DNA of 64,000 nt from Peptacetobacter hiranonis (GTDB taxonomy: Bacteria; Bacillota; Clostridia; Peptostreptococcales; Peptostreptococcaceae): assembly GCF_008151785.1 (NCBI RefSeq), contig NZ_CP036523.1, forward strand, positions 1,674,001 to 1,738,000. The letters are read 5' to 3'. The notes below the pieces were generated by a model, which did not search any database, was not told the DNA's origin, and worked only from the letters and a program-made list of their open reading frames with translations. Shown piece by piece: positions 17,526 to 27,050 of this stretch. The position numbers and the translations under genes are program-made. Numbering within the stretch: the first letter of the stretch is position 1; every line of letters begins with the position of its first letter.

Positions 17526-19094
17526 ATGAAGTACAGTAAAGATTTCTATCAAAAGATTATTGAAGCTTCACACGATGAAATTTGTGTTTCTGATAAAAAT
17601 GGTGTGATTATATTTTGTAATAAATCATTTGAAGAAAACTACGGAATTTCAAAATCAGAAATGATTGGAAAAAATGTAGAATACCTAGAAAATCACGGAT
17701 ATGCTACAAAGAGCCCTATTCCCCTTGTTATACAGAGTAAGAATCAGATTACAGTAGAACAAGAAACTCATACTGGAAAAAATTTACTAATAACAGCTAC
17801 ACCAGTTTTTTCCGACAATGGAGAAATTGAATACGTTGTTGAAAATGTAAGAGATATAACAGAATTAAACAAAATAAAAACAAAACTGCAAACCACAGAA
17901 AAAGAAATGAACAAGTATAAATCAGAGGTAGAAACATTCTATAGAACTACATTAAAATACGAGGATAATATTATAAGCGATGGTCCAGTTATGCAGAGTA
18001 TTATGCAAACTGCTGATCAAGTTTCAAAGGCAAATGTCAATATTATGCTTCTTGGTGAATCTGGTACAGGAAAAAGTTCACTTGCAAAATTTATTCACCA
18101 GCATAGCCATAGAGCAAACGGTCCATTTATAACTATCAACTGTGCTGCAATCTCTCCACAACTTTTAGAATCTGAGCTATTTGGATACACATCTGGTGCA
18201 TTCACTGGTGCTAGCTCTAAAGGTAAGGTGGGACTTGTTGAGCTTGCAAACGGTGGAACTTTATTTTTAGATGAGATTGGAGATATACCACTTCCACTTC
18301 AGGCGAAGTTTTTACAATTAATACAAGAAAAAACCTTTCTTCCTGTAGGTGGAATAAAACAAAAGAAAGTAGATATAAGAATTATATCCGCTACAAATGC
18401 CGATATACTAGCAAAAGTAAAAGAAAGAACATTTAGAGAAGACCTATATTATAGATTAAATGTAATAGAAATAAAATTGCCACCTCTTAGAGATAGAGGA
18501 GATAATCTATTAAATTTAATTCGGTACTACTTTAAGAAGTACTCTATACAATTTGATGTGAAGGACAAAGTCTTATCTGATGATGCAATAAAATTTATCG
18601 CTAGTTATAATTTTCCTGGAAATATTAGAGAACTACAAAATATAATGCAAAATATTGTCCTTACATCAAAAAGCGATTATGTGGATGTAAATTCTCTTCC
18701 AGAAAAAATTATATATACAATAAAAAATAATAATTCTAACAAGGATGATAATTTATCAGTTTACAATAATTCATTTATTTCTGATTTTGATAGCTGTAAT
18801 GATAATAGTATTAAAAACAAAACAGATAAATTTAGTATAGATAATAATATAGATTCTAAAATTGTGGAAGATTCACAAGAAAAAAATACGATATCTTTTT
18901 CAAAAGTAAACGATATCAATTTTTGTATAGACGAGGATAATTTGCAAGATTTTAATAATCTTATTTGTAATTTTGAAAATAAAATTATTTCTGAATATTA
19001 TAACAAATATAAAAGTAGTTACAAAATAGCTGAAATTTTAGGAATTTCGCAATCAAAAGCTAGTAGATTGATAAAAAAGCACATAAAAAAATGA
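17526..19094 (+). CDS. sigma-54-dependent activator with PAS sensor domain
   Basis: A 522-residue enhancer-binding protein. A PAS domain spans about residues 5-115, a short coiled coil about 115-145, and the AAA+ domain about 155-385 with Walker A GESGTGKS, the sigma-54 contact loop GAFTGA intact, and Walker B-type GGTLFLDEIGD. A long Asn/Asp-rich linker (about 400-480) is unusual, and the C-terminus is a Fis-type helix-turn-helix (YKIAEILGISQSKASRLIKKH). It would open sigma-54 promoters in response to a small molecule or redox signal sensed by PAS. ATG 17526 has AGGAGG upstream. Its targets are not evident. The divergent EamA transporter is one candidate, though no sigma-54 promoter is visible there. 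Confidence 0.93.
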   Translation: MKYSKDFYQKIIEASHDEICVSDKNGVIIFCNKSFEENYGISKSEMIGKNVEYLENHGYATKSPIPLVIQSKNQITVEQETHTGKNLLITATPVFSDNGEIEYVVENVRDITELNKIKTKLQTTEKEMNKYKSEVETFYRTTLKYEDNIISDGPVMQSIMQTADQVSKANVNIMLLGESGTGKSSLAKFIHQHSHRANGPFITINCAAISPQLLESELFGYTSGAFTGASSKGKVGLVELANGGTLFLDEIGDIPLPLQAKFLQLIQEKTFLPVGGIKQKKVDIRIISATNADILAKVKERTFREDLYYRLNVIEIKLPPLRDRGDNLLNLIRYYFKKYSIQFDVKDKVLSDDAIKFIASYNFPGNIRELQNIMQNIVLTSKSDYVDVNSLPEKIIYTIKNNNSNKDDNLSVYNNSFISDFDSCNDNSIKNKTDKFSIDNNIDSKIVEDSQEKNTISFSKVNDINFCIDEDNLQDFNNLICNFENKIISEYYNKYKSSYKIAEILGISQSKASRLIKKHIKK

Positions 19095-19125
19095 TACTAA
19101 AAATGACTTTTTTGTCTACATAACC

Positions 19126-19154
19126 TTGTAAAATGCAAGTTTTTCTGCTATTAT
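19126..19154 (+). promoter_or_regulatory. promoter of the phospholipase C-like gene
   Basis: TTGTAA (19126-19131), 17-bp spacer, TATTAT (19149-19154). It leaves a leader of about 125 nt containing a small CACAAA/TTTGTG hairpin (about 19186-19203). Confidence 0.45.
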
Positions 19155-19288
19155 ATTAGTAAAGAAATGCAGTTGACATTTCTTCTCACAAATTATTTTT
19201 TGTGTAAGTCTAATGTGATACGAACTTCTCTACTTGGGATATTCGATACTTTAGATGAAAATTTTTTTATGAGGTGCAGAGAAAAAAT

Positions 19289-19879
19289 ATGTTAATGAAC
19301 ACACACTTTCAGATTGCTAAATCAGTGTTAGAAAATATGGATGAAAAAAAGGCAGTATTAATAAGTGAAAAGAACTTCGTGTACGGCAACGTTAAGCCAG
19401 ATGCGTTTTCAAAATATAAATTAAAAAAGCATTATATGGAAGAATCTTTCAATATGATTATAGAAAAGATTAAGTACTTATGTAGCTTAACTCTTGAGTC
19501 TTTATCAAAAGTATTTTCTACTAGCAGACTAAGCCAGGAACTAGGTGTTATATGCCACTTCTTATGTGACTTCTTCTGTGTTGCTCACAGCGAAAGATGG
19601 GAGTTCAAACACAGTATGAATAAACATGTTATATACGAAAGAGAGCTTGCTGCTAAAGCTAAGGAAACTGATTTAGTAAAAATCAAAGGCGATGGAGATA
19701 TAAAAGAAGGCGAATTCGAATCTTTCTTCAATACTCTTTACAGCCAGTACAAAAGCAATGGAAATTATATAGAAAACGATCTGAAGTTTTCTACTTACGT
19801 TTGCAATAGCGTTACTGATTTTGTATTAGGAAGCATCCTTTCTAATAGTAATGCGCCTGCAGCTTTACAGATAGCATAA
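19289..19879 (+). CDS. zinc-dependent phospholipase C-like protein
   Basis: A 196-residue protein with the metal-ligand pattern of the zinc-dependent phospholipase C/S1-P1 nuclease fold: NTHFQIA near the N-terminus, YGNVKPD about 30 residues on, and HFLCDFFCVAHSERWEFKHSM-type ligands (His, Asp, His, Glu/His) in the middle, quoted here only in part. No signal peptide is seen, so unlike the secreted alpha-toxins it is probably cytosolic, and its substrate is unknown. ATG 19289 is chosen (GAGGTG at 19271-19276, a long spacing); GTG 19274 would lack a ribosome site. It is a single gene with its own promoter and terminator. Confidence 0.75.
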   Translation: MLMNTHFQIAKSVLENMDEKKAVLISEKNFVYGNVKPDAFSKYKLKKHYMEESFNMIIEKIKYLCSLTLESLSKVFSTSRLSQELGVICHFLCDFFCVAHSERWEFKHSMNKHVIYERELAAKAKETDLVKIKGDGDIKEGEFESFFNTLYSQYKSNGNYIENDLKFSTYVCNSVTDFVLGSILSNSNAPAALQIA

Positions 19880-19904
19880 ACTAATCTTTATACTATGATT
19901 TTTC

Positions 19905-19930
19905 GGGAGTCGAGCACGGACTCCCTTTTT
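19905..19930 (+). terminator. terminator of the phospholipase C-like gene
   Basis: GGGAGTC and GACTCCC arms followed by TTTTT. Confidence 0.85.
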
Positions 19931-19942
19931 ATTTGTTCAAAT

Positions 19943-19993
19943 AAAAAGAGCGATATATCTATCACTTTAATATATTACATAGATTATCACTCT
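19943..19993 (-). terminator. terminator of the HAD phosphatase gene
   Basis: Minus-strand AGAGTGATAATCT pairs with AGATATATCGCTCT, followed by a T-run at 19947-19943. Confidence 0.7.
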
Positions 19994-20015
19994 TTATATT
20001 TTATAATTATTTTAA

Positions 20016-20807
20016 CTATTTTATTTTAGATATTATCTCTAATGCCTCAGCTACATTTTTTACAACGTACTTAGCAGCTGCCTTTACGTCATCTCTTGCA
20101 TTTGCCATAGCAAATCCATGTTCAAATCCAGCAATCATACTTATATCATTTGGAGAATCTCCTATTGTTGCTACTTCTTTTGGATCTATTCCCTCTTTTT
20201 CTACAACGTATTCTATTGCTTTATTCTTAGCTACACCTTTTGGTACTAAGTTTATAGTATTTTCACTAGAGAAATAAATATCTAGTTTGTCTGCTAATTT
20301 TTCTTTTAGCTTTGACTCTATCTCTTCAAGCTCTTCTGGACTATTAGATGCAAATCCTATATTACCAATCTTATTGTCAAAGCTTTCTCTATTTGCAAAA
20401 TCTGGCTCTACTATAAAATCATTAGAATAAGAGTTAAATGCACTTCCATTGTTTAGAACAAGCATATTTCCGTCGAATTTGAAGTATATTTCAGCTTCCA
20501 TTTCTTTTACATTCTTTATTTCTTCGTATTCTTTTATTACTTCTCTTACTAAATCATCACTTAAAGTTCCAGTAAATATTAGATTTAATTCGCTATCGTA
20601 TATATATGATCCATTTTCTGCTATAAAATATCCATTTAGAGATATATCATTTTTTACCATTTCATATCCCTGTCTAAATATTCTTCCTGTAGCTATATTG
20701 AAAATTCTTCCACTTTCTTCTATTTTCTTTACAGCCTTTGCATCCTCTTCACTAACCCCATTGTGATAAAGAGTCCCATCTAAATCACAAAATACATATT
20801 TTATCAT
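20016..20807 (-). CDS. HAD-superfamily phosphatase, Cof type
   Basis: A 263-residue HAD hydrolase of the Cof/YkrA class IIB group. Motif I is FCDLDGTLY (residues 6-14, nucleophile Asp8), motif III the conserved Lys in VPKGVAKNKAIE, and motif IV GDSPNDISMI, so the active site is intact. The large cap (about 85-190) fixes specificity, commonly for sugar phosphates or nucleotides such as FMN; the true substrate is unknown. ATG 20807 has AAAGGAAG upstream. It is a single gene between a terminator and cinA. Confidence 0.92.
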   Translation of the reverse strand: MIKYVFCDLDGTLYHNGVSEEDAKAVKKIEESGRIFNIATGRIFRQGYEMVKNDISLNGYFIAENGSYIYDSELNLIFTGTLSDDLVREVIKEYEEIKNVKEMEAEIYFKFDGNMLVLNNGSAFNSYSNDFIVEPDFANRESFDNKIGNIGFASNSPEELEEIESKLKEKLADKLDIYFSSENTINLVPKGVAKNKAIEYVVEKEGIDPKEVATIGDSPNDISMIAGFEHGFAMANARDDVKAAAKYVVKNVAEALEIISKIK

Positions 20808-20895
20808 AGTTTATTACTTCCTTTTCTTCAGTTTCTCTCAAAAATTTGCTTTATAGTATTATATTATTAGAAAAAATTTTATTTTTTAGTAATTT

Positions 20896-22158
20896 TTATA
20901 ATTCTTCAAGCATACTTTTTAAATCTATTAGTATCTGTCTTACTGCTCTACGTCTTACTTTCTGTCTATCTCCTCTAAAGTTATTTTTTCTTACTTTAGT
21001 TTCTCCGTTTATAGATATTGCAGTATAAACTAGACCAACAGGTTTTTCATCTGTTCCACCACCAGGTCCTGCAACACCAGTTGTAGATAATCCTATATCT
21101 GCTCCAAGTCCTTTTCTTATGCCTTCTGCCATTTCTGTAGCTGTCTGTGGACTTACTGCTCCATAATTTTCAAGAGTTTCTTCAGATACACCAAGTCTTT
21201 TAACTTTTGCTGCATTAGAATATGTTACACAACCTTCAAGAAATACATCTGATATACCTGGATAATTTATTAATGTTCCAGCAACTAAACCACCTGTACA
21301 AGATTCAGCTGTAGCAATAGTTAATCCCTTTTCTACAAGCATTTTTGCAACAGTTTCTTCTATTTTAGAGTCACCGTCTACTAATTCTTCTCCACCTTCT
21401 GCATAGATATATTTTCCTACTCTTTCTCTGATCTCTGCAACCTTTGCATCTAATAACTCTTTTGCTTCTTCATCATCTTTTGCTTTAGCGGTTATTCTTA
21501 TAAGCACTTCCATTTCTTTTGCATAAAGTGCAACTGTTGGATTTGTCTGGTTATCTAATATATCTTCTATTTCAAGTTCAAGTGCTGACTCTCCTATTCC
21601 GTTGAATCTAAGTACTCTAGATACTAGCATGCTATCTGTAAACTGCTGTAAAAATGGTCTAACACTTTCATTAAACATAGCTTTCATTTCCCAAGGTGGT
21701 CCAGGTAAAACTATTATTCTTTTTCCATCTTTTTCAAATATAGCTCCTGGTGCAGTTCCATTGTTATTTTTTAGAACTGTAGCTTCTACTGGGAACATCG
21801 CCTGTTTTTTATTATTCTCTGGAATTGGTTTACCTGGTGCAAATTTCATACATCTTTCTTTTATATATTCCCAAGATTCTTCATGAAGCACCATTTCCTG
21901 CCCAAAATACTCTGCTGCCATTTCTTTAGTTAAATCGTCTTTAGTTGGCCCAAGTCCTCCAGTTGTTATAACTAAATCACTTCTTTTTAAAGCTTCATCA
22001 AAGCACTCTAATAATCTCTGTGGATTATCTCCAACTGTACTTTGATGGAATACTCCTATTCCAAGTGCAGCCAATTCTTTTGATATATACTGTGCATTTG
22101 TATTTACTATATCTCCAAGTAATAATTCTGTTCCTACTGATATTAATTCTGCTCTCAA
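20896..22158 (-). CDS. cinA: CinA, nicotinamide-nucleotide amidase / NMN salvage protein
   Basis: A 420-residue full-length CinA. Residues about 1-170 form the MoCF-like/ADP-ribose pyrophosphatase domain (ISVGTELLLGDIVNTNAQ at the start, TTGGLGPTKDD, LPGPPWEMK), and residues about 260-415 form the amidase domain with ATAESCTGG and GLSTTGVAGPGG. CinA deamidates nicotinamide mononucleotide in NAD salvage; in competent species it is linked to transformation. The frame opens at GTG 22167, but the family begins MxAEIISVGTELLLG and the ribosome site GAGGTG is correctly placed for TTG 22158, so the start is TTG. Confidence 0.95.
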   Translation of the reverse strand: MRAELISVGTELLLGDIVNTNAQYISKELAALGIGVFHQSTVGDNPQRLLECFDEALKRSDLVITTGGLGPTKDDLTKEMAAEYFGQEMVLHEESWEYIKERCMKFAPGKPIPENNKKQAMFPVEATVLKNNNGTAPGAIFEKDGKRIIVLPGPPWEMKAMFNESVRPFLQQFTDSMLVSRVLRFNGIGESALELEIEDILDNQTNPTVALYAKEMEVLIRITAKAKDDEEAKELLDAKVAEIRERVGKYIYAEGGEELVDGDSKIEETVAKMLVEKGLTIATAESCTGGLVAGTLINYPGISDVFLEGCVTYSNAAKVKRLGVSEETLENYGAVSPQTATEMAEGIRKGLGADIGLSTTGVAGPGGGTDEKPVGLVYTAISINGETKVRKNNFRGDRQKVRRRAVRQILIDLKSMLEEL

Positions 22159-22309
22159 ATATTTCACCTCATTTTTTATAATGTATACAATAAATTTTAT
22201 CAGAATAATTTTGCTTTTTCAAACCACTAGAGTTAAATATACATCAAATTTTTTTATTTATGTATTTTATATCTTTTTTATATTTGATATTTCCATATAA
22301 AAACAAATT

Positions 22310-22353
22310 AGAACCACTACTTTGTTAAACTTGAGATGTTGTGGTTCTTTTTT
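22310..22353 (+). terminator. intrinsic terminator ahead of ddl, possible attenuator
   Basis: AGAACCAC (22310-22317) and GTGGTTCT (22341-22348) form an 8-bp stem with a 23-nt loop, followed by TTTTTT. No gene ends here on the plus strand: cinA is divergent. It must therefore end a short leader or small RNA, or attenuate ddl. A possible promoter TTGCTT, 17 bp, TAAATA lies about 70 bp upstream. Confidence 0.6.
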
Positions 22354-22469
22354 ATATTATTATTTAACAATATAATAGTAATCAGGTGATTGATGAATAA
22401 TTTTTACATTTTAGAAATTACTTTAATTTAATAAATAGATTTTTGATAGGATTGAAGGAGTGAATAACT

Positions 22470-23375
22470 TTGAAAAAGAAAATAGCAGTAATAATGGGTG
22501 GAATATCATCAGAAAGAGAAATATCTTTAAAATCAGGTGCAGGAGTTTTTGAAAGTCTTGACAGAGAAAAATATGAACCAATAAAAGTTGTAATAGATGA
22601 AAAAACAGATATAATAACAAAAATACCAGATGACGTTGATTTTGCTTTCTTAGCACTTCACGGAAAATTTGGTGAGGATGGATGTGTTCAGTCTGTTCTT
22701 GAAACTAGAGATATACCATATTCTGGATGTGGACCACTAAGCAGTGCAATGTGTATGGATAAAAATATATCTAAAAAAATATGTAAAGCATCTGGAATAC
22801 CAACAGCAGATTGGATTACAGTTAAATCAATAGAAGAAATAGACTACGATAGAATAGAAGAAATGGGATATCCAGTATTTGTTAAACCAAATTCTGGAGG
22901 ATCAAGTGTTGCTACTTTTATGATAAAAGAAAAAGCAGGGATAGAAGACGCTGTTAGACAAGGACTTGAAGTAGATACTGAAGTAATGATAGAACAGTAT
23001 TTACCAGGTGAAGAATGTACTTCATTCATACTTGACGGTGAAGTATTCCCTACAGTTTCTATAAAATCAGAACAGGAATTCTTTGATTTCGAAGCTAAAT
23101 ACTCTTCAGATAATGGAGCCGTTGAAGAAGTTGTTTATCTTGAAGAATCACTTCAGAATAAATTAAATGGATACTCAAGAATGTGTTGGGATGCATTCAA
23201 CTGTAGAGCTTATGTTAGAGTTGACTTTATAATAAGCAATGGTGTTCCTTACGTTCTTGAACTTAACACACTTCCAGGACTTACAGCTACTAGCTTAATT
23301 CCAAGAAGTGCTGCAGCTAGAGGAATATCTTACTCTCAGCTGTTAGATAAATTAATTTCTTGCTCTCTAAAATAA
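22470..23375 (+). CDS. ddl: D-alanine--D-alanine ligase
   Basis: A 301-residue ATP-grasp ligase. It shows MGGISSEREISLKSG (residues 8-22), ALHGKFGEDGCVQ, the YSGCGPLSSAMCMDK loop, VKPNSGGSSVA, and the C-terminal metal and ATP site VDFIISNGVPYVLELNTLPGLT. It joins two D-alanines for peptidoglycan precursors in the cytosol. The start is TTG 22470 behind AAGGAGTG. The omega-loop Tyr that defines D-Ala specificity seems to be present in the VVYLEE/NKLN region, but I cannot exclude a D-Ala-D-Ser variant by eye. It stands alone, away from murF, with a leader terminator upstream. Confidence 0.94.
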   Translation: MKKKIAVIMGGISSEREISLKSGAGVFESLDREKYEPIKVVIDEKTDIITKIPDDVDFAFLALHGKFGEDGCVQSVLETRDIPYSGCGPLSSAMCMDKNISKKICKASGIPTADWITVKSIEEIDYDRIEEMGYPVFVKPNSGGSSVATFMIKEKAGIEDAVRQGLEVDTEVMIEQYLPGEECTSFILDGEVFPTVSIKSEQEFFDFEAKYSSDNGAVEEVVYLEESLQNKLNGYSRMCWDAFNCRAYVRVDFIISNGVPYVLELNTLPGLTATSLIPRSAAARGISYSQLLDKLISCSLK

Positions 23376-23399
23376 TATTCTATATAGTATTAAAAAAAT

Positions 23400-23434
23400 G
23401 GGACTTGCGCAATTTTGCACAGTCCTATTTTTTT
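23400..23434 (+). terminator. terminator of ddl
   Basis: GGGACTTGCGCA pairs with TGCACAGTCCT (one mismatch), followed by seven T. Confidence 0.8.
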
Positions 23435-23586
23435 ATGCATTCTATTTTATTTTCTCTAACTTTATTTTCTAAAGTATAATATAATAGTAATTGAGATTAA
23501 TAATTTTTATAATTACTTTAAAATAAAATTTTTAGAAATTATTTTTCAATTTATGAAATATAAATTTACTTTTTGAGGGTGATAAT

Positions 23587-25047
23587 TTGATTTTTTCAGA
23601 TTTTAAATTGGAAGGCAATCTTCCTATATATATACAAATTAAAGATTATTTAAGCTCCTTGATTAATAAGGGGCTTCTTCCAAACGGAAGTAAACTTCCA
23701 TCCACAAGAGAGCTTTCAAAAATACTAGATGTCAGTAGAAATTCAGTTATCGCTGCATATGACGAACTAAAGGCTGACGGCTTTCTATACTCTGTAAATG
23801 GAAAAGGAACATTTGTAAGCTCAGAAAAATTGATTACTTCATCTGATTGGAATATAGATTGGATAAATCTTGAAAATGAATTTTCAAGAACCGCAAATGA
23901 ACTCGATATCGTAAAAAATGAAATTCCATGGAGTTCTGATTTGATTTCATTTAAAAGTATATCACCTGATGGAGATTTATTTGATATGGATGAGTTTAAG
24001 AAATCATTTATGAGTAGAATTTCCGTTGAAAGTCATAAATTACTCAATTATGGATATGCACAAGGTTATAAGCCGTTGATAGATTTTTTAGGTGATTATA
24101 TGAAGAAAAAAGGATCTTTTTCTAAATCTAAAACCACATTAGTTACAAATGGATTTACTGAAGCATTTGACCTTATACTATCTTCATTTACAAAGCCCGG
24201 TGATATGATATTATGTGAAAATCCAACTCACAATACTTCTATAAAAATAATGAGAGCACATGGAATAAATATACAAGGTATTGATATTGGGAAAGATGGA
24301 TTAGATTTTGATATGCTAGAAAATATTTTAGAGAAACATGGGAATTCTATAAAATTTGCATATCTTACACCTTCATATCATAATCCAACTGGTAGCGTAA
24401 TGCCCCCCGAAAGCAGATTGAAATTCTACAATCTTATGAAAAAATACTCCATACCTATTATTGAGGATGGTTTTAATGAAGAACTATTATATTCAAGTTC
24501 GCATATATTCCCTCTTTCATCTTTTGACACTTCTGGAAATGGGGTAATATATATAGGTAGTTTTTCAAAAATACTTTTCCCAGGTATGAGAATTGGTTGG
24601 ATTTATGCAGATAAAAAAATTATAAATAGGCTGATAAGTGTGAAACGTTGTAGAAATATACATACTTCTTTCTTAGATCAAGGAGTTCTTTTTGATTATC
24701 TAAATAGCGGAAAATTTGAAAAGTATATAAAAAAAATAAGAAAGGTTTATGGCGAAAAGTTTAGTGTTGCTCGTAAATGTGTAGAAAAATATATCGACAA
24801 CGAATATATTTGGGGCGATGGAGGACTACATATTTTTATAAAACTAAAAGGTATTGATGCAAGAGAACTTTTAGATAGGTGCTACAATAAAAAGGTTATA
24901 TTTATGCCTGGAGATATATTCTTTACAGATAATAATGGATATGATACCCTAAGACTTGGGTTATCTAGGCTTTCACTTGAAGATATTGAAAAAGGTATAA
25001 AAATAATCGGTGAAACTATAGATGAAATGAACGAAGAAAATAAATAA
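23587..25047 (+). CDS. MocR-type regulator (GntR domain fused to aminotransferase fold)
   Basis: A 486-residue protein with a GntR winged helix at about residues 8-78 (LPIYIQIKDYLSSLI, LPSTRELSKILDVSRNSVI) and a fold-type I aminotransferase domain at about 115-480. PLP contacts are visible: YHNPTGS, then the Schiff-base lysine in GSFSKILFPGMRIGW. MocR proteins use PLP as an effector and regulate vitamin B6, GABA or amino-acid genes. No pdx or gab gene is adjacent. The start is TTG 23587 behind GAGGGTG. The uup-like gene follows after 16 bp, so the two share a transcript. Confidence 0.92.
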   Translation: MIFSDFKLEGNLPIYIQIKDYLSSLINKGLLPNGSKLPSTRELSKILDVSRNSVIAAYDELKADGFLYSVNGKGTFVSSEKLITSSDWNIDWINLENEFSRTANELDIVKNEIPWSSDLISFKSISPDGDLFDMDEFKKSFMSRISVESHKLLNYGYAQGYKPLIDFLGDYMKKKGSFSKSKTTLVTNGFTEAFDLILSSFTKPGDMILCENPTHNTSIKIMRAHGINIQGIDIGKDGLDFDMLENILEKHGNSIKFAYLTPSYHNPTGSVMPPESRLKFYNLMKKYSIPIIEDGFNEELLYSSSHIFPLSSFDTSGNGVIYIGSFSKILFPGMRIGWIYADKKIINRLISVKRCRNIHTSFLDQGVLFDYLNSGKFEKYIKKIRKVYGEKFSVARKCVEKYIDNEYIWGDGGLHIFIKLKGIDARELLDRCYNKKVIFMPGDIFFTDNNGYDTLRLGLSRLSLEDIEKGIKIIGETIDEMNEENK

Positions 25048-25063
25048 TTAGCAAGGAGATATT

Positions 25064-26965
25064 ATGAATTTAATTACATTTGAAAATATATGCAAAAGTT
25101 ATTCAGAAAAGAAATTAATAGAAAATCTTTCTTTTGGTATAAATGACGGTGAAAAAATTGGTCTTATCGGTGTAAATGGGACTGGTAAGTCTACTCTTTT
25201 AAAAATTGTAGCTGGAGCTGAAGAGATAGATAGTGGAAAAATAACAAAAGCAAATAGAGTTAGAATCGAGTATTTACCACAGAGCCCTGACTATGACGAA
25301 AATGCAACTGTTCTTGAACAGGTTTTTAAGGCTGAATCAAAAGAGCTTAATCTTCTTGGTAGATATCAAGATTTATTAAAAAAATTAGAAAAGGAATACT
25401 CTGATAAAACAAATGAAGAACTTATAAAAGTTCAGGAACAGATAGATACAATGAATCTTTGGGATTTAGAAAATGATGCTAAAGCTGTACTTACAAAGCT
25501 TGGAATAGATAACTTTGACCAGAAAGTATCTGAACTTTCAGGTGGTCAGAAAAAGAGAATTTCTCTAGCATCTGCACTTATAACACCTTGTGAGCTTCTA
25601 GTTCTTGACGAGCCTACCAACCACTTAGACAGTGATACAATAGACTGGCTTGAGGAATATCTAAACTCTAGAAAGGGATCTCTATTAATGATTACACACG
25701 ATAGATACTTCCTTGATAGAGTTACAAACAGAATTCTTGAGCTAGACAAAGGTAGACTGTTTAGCTATGAAGGGAACTATACTTTATTCTTAGAGAAAAA
25801 AATGGAGAGACTTCAGCTTGAGTCTAGTATGGAAGATAAGAGGCAGAATCTTATCAGAAATGAGCTTAAATGGGTTAAAAGAGGTGCTAGAGCTAGAACA
25901 ACTAAACAGAAAGCTAGACTTCAGAGATTTGATGAGCTTGTTAATCGTGAAGTTATAAAAGAAGACGAAAAAATAGATATCTCTGTAGCATCAAGCAGAC
26001 TTGGTAAAAAAATAATCGAAATAAAAAATATATCTAAAAGTTTCGATGGTAAAAAAGTTATCGACGATTTAGAATACACTCTTGCCAGAACAGATAGAAT
26101 TGGTATTGTAGGTAAAAATGGACTTGGTAAATCTACCCTTATAAATATTTTAAATGGTAAATTACAGCCAGATAGCGGTACTATTGAAATAGGTGAAACT
26201 GTAAAAATAGGTTGCTTCTCTCAGGACGACTCTCATATGGATCCTAGTATGAAGGCCATAGATTATATCAAAGAAGAAAGTGACTATATAACAACTGCTG
26301 ATGGAACTAAAATCACAGCATCTATGATGTGTGAAAGATTCTTATTCAATGGCACTCTTCAGCACACTATGATAGAAAAATTATCTGGTGGTGAAAGAAG
26401 AAGACTTCATCTATTGAGAGTTCTTATGGGTGCTCCAAATGTACTTCTTCTTGACGAACCTACAAATGACCTTGATATAGAAACACTTAGCAGATTAGAA
26501 GACTATCTTGATGAATTCGACGGTGTTGTAATAACTGTTTCACATGATAGATATTTCTTAGATAGAATATGTAATAAGATTTTTGCCTATGAAGGAAATG
26601 GTAGAATCTTTATTTTTACAGGTAACTACAGCGATTATACTATTTTTAGAGAAATTCAGGGAATTGAATTTGAAGACGATAAACCAGAAAAAGTTGTTGA
26701 GCCTAAGAAAGAAAAAGAGAAACCAAAGTCTGATAAAAAGACTAAGTTCTCTTATAAAGAACAGAAGGAATATGATTCTATTGATTCTGATATAGAGCAA
26801 TTAGAAAAGAAAATCGCTGCACTTGAGGAAAGTACTGCAGTTTATGCTACTGACTTCACAAAACTTCAGGAAATAATGAATGAAAAAGCAGAATTAGAAA
26901 AAGAACTTGAATATAAATATGAACGCTGGGAATACTTAAATGAATTAGCAGAAAGCTTCCAGTAA
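25064..26965 (+). CDS. uup: ABC-F ATPase, Uup-like
   Basis: A 633-residue soluble protein with two ABC domains (Walker A GVNGTGKST near residue 38 and GKNGLGKST near 352; LSGGQ and LSGGE signatures; VLDEPTNHLD and LLDEPTNDLD) and no membrane domain. The linker RGARARTTKQKARLQR between the domains and the C-terminal coiled coil (about 555-630, preceded by a Lys-rich stretch) are the marks of Uup. ABC-F proteins act on the ribosome or, for Uup, on DNA and ribosome rescue. ATG 25064 has AAGGAG upstream. The IS256-family element begins only 26 bp after its stop codon. Confidence 0.92.
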   Translation: MNLITFENICKSYSEKKLIENLSFGINDGEKIGLIGVNGTGKSTLLKIVAGAEEIDSGKITKANRVRIEYLPQSPDYDENATVLEQVFKAESKELNLLGRYQDLLKKLEKEYSDKTNEELIKVQEQIDTMNLWDLENDAKAVLTKLGIDNFDQKVSELSGGQKKRISLASALITPCELLVLDEPTNHLDSDTIDWLEEYLNSRKGSLLMITHDRYFLDRVTNRILELDKGRLFSYEGNYTLFLEKKMERLQLESSMEDKRQNLIRNELKWVKRGARARTTKQKARLQRFDELVNREVIKEDEKIDISVASSRLGKKIIEIKNISKSFDGKKVIDDLEYTLARTDRIGIVGKNGLGKSTLINILNGKLQPDSGTIEIGETVKIGCFSQDDSHMDPSMKAIDYIKEESDYITTADGTKITASMMCERFLFNGTLQHTMIEKLSGGERRRLHLLRVLMGAPNVLLLDEPTNDLDIETLSRLEDYLDEFDGVVITVSHDRYFLDRICNKIFAYEGNGRIFIFTGNYSDYTIFREIQGIEFEDDKPEKVVEPKKEKEKPKSDKKTKFSYKEQKEYDSIDSDIEQLEKKIAALEESTAVYATDFTKLQEIMNEKAELEKELEYKYERWEYLNELAESFQ

Positions 26966-27050
26966 AATAATGAAGAGTATATGAAAAAAAGTCTGTAAAT
27001 TTAATCGCCTTCTATGGTAATATCAAATTAATCATAGGAGGCGATTTTTT

